From assembly GCA_041690535.1 (NCBI GenBank), contig JAWLHA010000007.1:1-64000 (forward strand): DNA of 64,000 nucleotides. The letters run 5' to 3'. This stretch comes from JAWLHA01 sp041690535. Its GTDB lineage: Bacteria > Pseudomonadota > Gammaproteobacteria > Thiohalomonadales > Thiohalomonadaceae. Under the pieces are notes generated by a model. It was not told where the DNA came from, did no database searches, and saw only the letters and a list, made by a program, of their open reading frames with translations. Positions 61,075-64,000 of this stretch are shown here, in pieces (the stretch's first letter is position 1; every line of letters starts with the position of its first letter). Made by a program: the position numbers and the translations under genes.

Positions 61075-62601
61075 CTACACACCCTGGGGGTTCGGATTTT
61101 CCACTATGGGGACCACGGGGTCCGGGAGCGGCCTCTTGGGTAGGGCAGGTTCCGTCCCCGCCGGGTTGGTGTAGCGGTCGTTCAGGATCTGAACAAACCG
61201 ATCGGTGTCGGCGATGACGCGCCCCAGGCGTTTTTTCGCCCTCCGGCCCCAACCGGCCGGCTGCGTGCTGAACAGACTTCTCCAAGGCCGTGTGCTTTTC
61301 CGGAATGCATGGACCAGCCCCGCCCTCTCCTGTGGCGACTCCGCTTTCCCAGCGAGCCAGCGGATCACCCGGCGCGCCGCGAATCCACGCAACTGATAGT
61401 GCACATAGCCCCCTACCACCATCAGAAATGCAACCGCCGCGAGGGTCGCGTTCACATCCGCAGTCAGCGCTTCGAGCCGGGATAAAACGCCGCCCTCCCA
61501 GTATCCCGCGCTTCGGCTGGTGTAGATGCCTAGTCCCGCCACCATGCCGAGGACGATGCCGTCGAGCAGAAGTGTGCTTCGCCGCCAACGAGTGAGGCCC
61601 TCAGACAACAGGGGCACGAGACGTTCTTCGAAGCCGCGTGCCATCTTTTCGAGGGCGCCGACGATCCGGTAGGCCCGCTCGACTTTCACCTCGTTGATGC
61701 GGCCGTGAATCTCACCCAAGTCCTGGTCCCGCTTCTGCTCGAAACGCCGACGCAGGCTGTCGTCCTCTATGGGGACGGCCGCATCGGGGTTGTAAATGGT
61801 GTAAAACCGACCTGCAGTGAGCCCCTTCTGCGCCAAAGCCCTTTGCCAGGCGCCGAACACCTCTTCCGGGTTGTCCTCCCGTGCGGCGGTGTCGATCTGG
61901 TTCAGTATGTAGAGGAACTTGCTTGAGTCAGGACGTACAATCGCCTTTTCCACCAGGTGTTCCAGAGTGTCGTGCATCGCCCCCGGTTCGGGGTGGCGCG
62001 CATCGAAGAACACCAGCACGAGATCGGAAAGGTTGACGATATGCTCGGTAATTCGCAATGTGGAGGTGCGTTGTGCGTCCGCATCAAAACCGGGCGAATC
62101 GATGAGAATCTTCCCCGCAAGCTGCTCGCTCGGGCAGGTCTTGAGCTGCAGATAGGCGTCGATGCGTCGCCCCTCTCCCTGCGCGACCTTCTCGATCTCC
62201 TCGCTGATCTGATAGAACGGGAAGCGGGGATCTCCATCAAGCGCGAGCCCGGGAAGCACATGGGTGTCATCCTCCCGCGACTGGCAAATGACCGTGAACT
62301 TGTCGTCCACCGCCTGGTTGCCCGAGGTCTGAAGCGGATACTGCAGGTAGTGGTTGATAAAGGTCGACTTGCCCGAGGAGTATGTCCCGAGCACCGAGAT
62401 GAGTGGCCACCAGGGAATCATGGTGGCATACGACTCCTCGGGAGTGAGTAGACCCAGTTTGCGGGCCACCCGATCAATCTCCCGGAAACCCTTGACCGCG
62501 GAAAGCAGAACCGGATTCTCATGTTGGAGATGGGACTCAAGGTTCTGCAGTCTCTTTTCGATGATGGAGGGGGCGGACTGGAACATATGCATAATCCTCA
62601 T
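61075..62601 (-). CDS. Dynamin-family GTPase, membrane-associated
   Basis: 508 residues. P-loop GTYSSGKST near residue 73, G3 DSPGF, G4 NQID, then two hydrophobic segments (about residues 340-356 and 388-402). Bacterial dynamin-like proteins remodel membranes. ATG 62601 overlaps the stop of the upstream gene (ATGA). Third gene of a parA-anchor-GTPase operon. Function in this organism unknown. Confidence 0.8.
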   Translation of the reverse strand: MRIMHMFQSAPSIIEKRLQNLESHLQHENPVLLSAVKGFREIDRVARKLGLLTPEESYATMIPWWPLISVLGTYSSGKSTFINHYLQYPLQTSGNQAVDDKFTVICQSREDDTHVLPGLALDGDPRFPFYQISEEIEKVAQGEGRRIDAYLQLKTCPSEQLAGKILIDSPGFDADAQRTSTLRITEHIVNLSDLVLVFFDARHPEPGAMHDTLEHLVEKAIVRPDSSKFLYILNQIDTAAREDNPEEVFGAWQRALAQKGLTAGRFYTIYNPDAAVPIEDDSLRRRFEQKRDQDLGEIHGRINEVKVERAYRIVGALEKMARGFEERLVPLLSEGLTRWRRSTLLLDGIVLGMVAGLGIYTSRSAGYWEGGVLSRLEALTADVNATLAAVAFLMVVGGYVHYQLRGFAARRVIRWLAGKAESPQERAGLVHAFRKSTRPWRSLFSTQPAGWGRRAKKRLGRVIADTDRFVQILNDRYTNPAGTEPALPKRPLPDPVVPIVENPNPQGV

Positions 62602-63260
62602 TGGCTCAGCGGCATGCCGGAGCCGTTTCCGGCCGGTGCGTTCGTTCTTCCGGAGGACCTCACCAGCTCCTCCACCAGCGCCAGAAGCTCAAAAGCGCTT
62701 TGCGCATCGCCCTCGGAATCGAACCCGAGCGCCGCCAGCAGGTAGCTGTAGGCGGCGCGTTCCACGTCCCCCGTATAGAGCTGGCTGTCAGCCTGGGCGA
62801 GCCAATACCGGGGCCCTTGAACGGCATCTTCACCATCCCCTACCCCGGTTCTCTCACCACCGTTGGCAGTGAGGGGTTCGGCGCCCATCTCCTCAACCTT
62901 TGGCACCCCATCCCCCAGGGCGATGTCGGCTCCGAGAGCCTCTGGGACCGTCCGCCACGAGCCGCTCCCGGGCCCGTCGGTGACGACCACATCTTCCGTG
63001 GCATCGGAACTCGGCTGGGGAGACATCTGCGTTGGCGCCGGTGAAGGGAGAGTCACAGGACCGGCTACAGGAGCAACGCCCTGTGCGGCAGTTGCGGCCG
63101 ATACGGTCGGAAGGGAGGGCTGCGTTTCAACTGCCGGTGGATTCTCGGCTACATAGGTGCCCGCCAACTCAATCAAGGGCACCCTGTTGATGAACAGGGC
63201 AATGCCGATCAAGGCCAATAGAAACACGAAAGGGTGTAGCACCCATTGCAATATCCTCAT
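62598..63260 (-). CDS. Membrane-anchored protein, Pro/Thr-rich linker, 220 aa
   Basis: One membrane helix at residues ~8-25 (WVLHPFVFLLALIGIALFI), a ~90-residue Pro/Thr/Ser/Ala linker, and a C-terminal helical domain (YWLAQADSQLYTGDVERAAY) with a TPR-like pattern. Likely periplasmic or cytoplasmic scaffold between the ParA-like ATPase and the GTPase. ATG 63260 preferred. Confidence 0.7.
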   Translation of the reverse strand: MRILQWVLHPFVFLLALIGIALFINRVPLIELAGTYVAENPPAVETQPSLPTVSAATAAQGVAPVAGPVTLPSPAPTQMSPQPSSDATEDVVVTDGPGSGSWRTVPEALGADIALGDGVPKVEEMGAEPLTANGGERTGVGDGEDAVQGPRYWLAQADSQLYTGDVERAAYSYLLAALGFDSEGDAQSAFELLALVEELVRSSGRTNAPAGNGSGMPLSQ

Positions 63261-63272
63261 GGGCACTCACTC

Positions 63273-63905
63273 CTAGGCCAGTTCCGGGTAGAGGGCCTTG
63301 CCGAAGGCGGCAAATTCACCGGCGGCCTTGCTGCGGGGCGAGAGTTCGAACACCCCCATGCCCTCGCTAAAGGACCGTCGGTAGGCGGTACGCTGACAGA
63401 GGCGTTCCCGCATGACCTCAACACCTGCGAGTTCTGAAAGCGCCTCTTCCGCTTCGTCCGACTCACGGATGGCTTGATGGGTATCGGCCCTGTTGACGAA
63501 AAGGCGAACCTCGGGGCCCGACCCTTCGGAGACCTTCACGATCATCTGCAGGAAGCGTTGCGTCGACCAAATGTCCGCCTGACTCGGTGGAACCGGAATC
63601 AGGACGCGATCGGCCAGGGCGATTGCATTGCACATCGCCACCATGTCGGCAGTGCCGACATCGATGACGTACTCTCCCCTTTTCTTGTCCACCGAAGCCA
63701 ACAGCTCGGGACCACCAGCCTGGACCTTGAACTGTGGGCCATACCCCTCTTCCGTCCTTACCTCCGCAGTGTCCGCAAGGGTGCGCTGCGGATCGAGGTC
63801 GAGGACATTCAACGGCTGATCATGTCGCGCCAGCCAGACCGCCAAGTTGAAGGCCACAGTGCTTTTCCCGCAACCGCCCTTCAGATTGCCGACCACAGTA
63901 ATCAT
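63273..63905 (-). CDS. ParA/MinD-like ATPase
   Basis: 210 residues. Deviant Walker A KGGCGKST at residues 9-16, Walker A' VLDLDPQ near residues 36-42, and VIDVGTADM in place of the usual Walker B. Short single-domain ParA type, used to position plasmids or protein complexes. First gene of the operon; GGGGGAAGT precedes the ATG. Chromosomal context here, with no parB or parS visible. Confidence 0.85.
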   Translation of the reverse strand: MITVVGNLKGGCGKSTVAFNLAVWLARHDQPLNVLDLDPQRTLADTAEVRTEEGYGPQFKVQAGGPELLASVDKKRGEYVIDVGTADMVAMCNAIALADRVLIPVPPSQADIWSTQRFLQMIVKVSEGSGPEVRLFVNRADTHQAIRESDEAEEALSELAGVEVMRERLCQRTAYRRSFSEGMGVFELSPRSKAAGEFAAFGKALYPELA

Positions 63906-64000
63906 ACTTCCCCCTTTTATTGTTATTCACTGCAACAAACCTGAACGATTGGGTATCGCAGGTCTCAGTGCTTCGACCTTCCGGTAGCCCGAGGGGATCT
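63906..64000. other. Upstream region of the ParA-like operon
   Basis: No gene. AT-rich TTTTATTGTTATT next to the start is likely part of the promoter. Confidence 0.5.

Overview
The window is high-GC gammaproteobacterial DNA. Its right edge (about 57.4-64 kb) is ordinary chromosome: tRNA-Gly and tRNA-Cys, pgsA, uvrC and a uvrY/gacA-type response regulator, all on the minus strand, then an operon for a dynamin-like GTPase, a membrane-anchored partner and a ParA-like ATPase. The pgsA-uvrC-uvrY order is typical of Gammaproteobacteria. The lineage below class level cannot be fixed from this window.

Everything left of about 57.4 kb looks like the integrase-proximal part of one large integrative element. 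A tyrosine integrase and an excisionase-like HTH protein lie next to the 3' end of tRNA-Cys, and the other end of the element is outside the window. No conjugation, capsid or replication-initiator genes are visible here. The element carries RecJ, RdgC, two HU proteins, an ATP-dependent ligase, a RadC/JAB protein, ArdC, a DUF2958-like protein and a C5 methyltransferase.

The most striking feature is architectural. Some forty short genes are arranged as one-gene cassettes, each normally followed by a GC-rich intrinsic terminator and preceded by the same 50-70 base leader. The leader has a TTTCAC block, a GGTATG or GGTAGG block, a conserved GAACCCC and a small hairpin. Its 5' arm can pair with the Shine-Dalgarno sequence of the gene it precedes, and the two arms change together between copies, so it looks like a translational riboregulator family used element-wide. 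I do not recognise it. Most cassette proteins are small and unrecognised.

Larger operons are interspersed. (1) TelA-like gene with two partners (1.5-5.6 kb). (2) recJ and an NrtR/Ser-Thr-phosphatase operon (10.3-14.9 kb). (3) A TerY-P triad (kinase, PP2C, vWA) co-transcribed with pncA, and pncB beside it (15-20.9 kb); the three NAD-related promoters share a TACCA-N3-TGGTA palindrome suited to NrtR. (4) A CqsS/LqsS-like kinase, a response regulator and a LuxR solo (22.2-25.4 kb). (5) A type IV-A CRISPR-Cas locus: csf1-csf2-array on plus, csf3-csf5-csf4/dinG on minus (26.7-33.1 kb), without adaptation genes. (6) A three-gene cytoplasmic/membrane/secreted operon (48.6-51.3 kb). (7) An operon with HU, a HAD-like protein, zinc-ribbon and tandem CZB proteins (52-54.9 kb). 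Several promoters share an AAAACTTGTTTG box between the -35 and -10, suggesting an element-level regulon.
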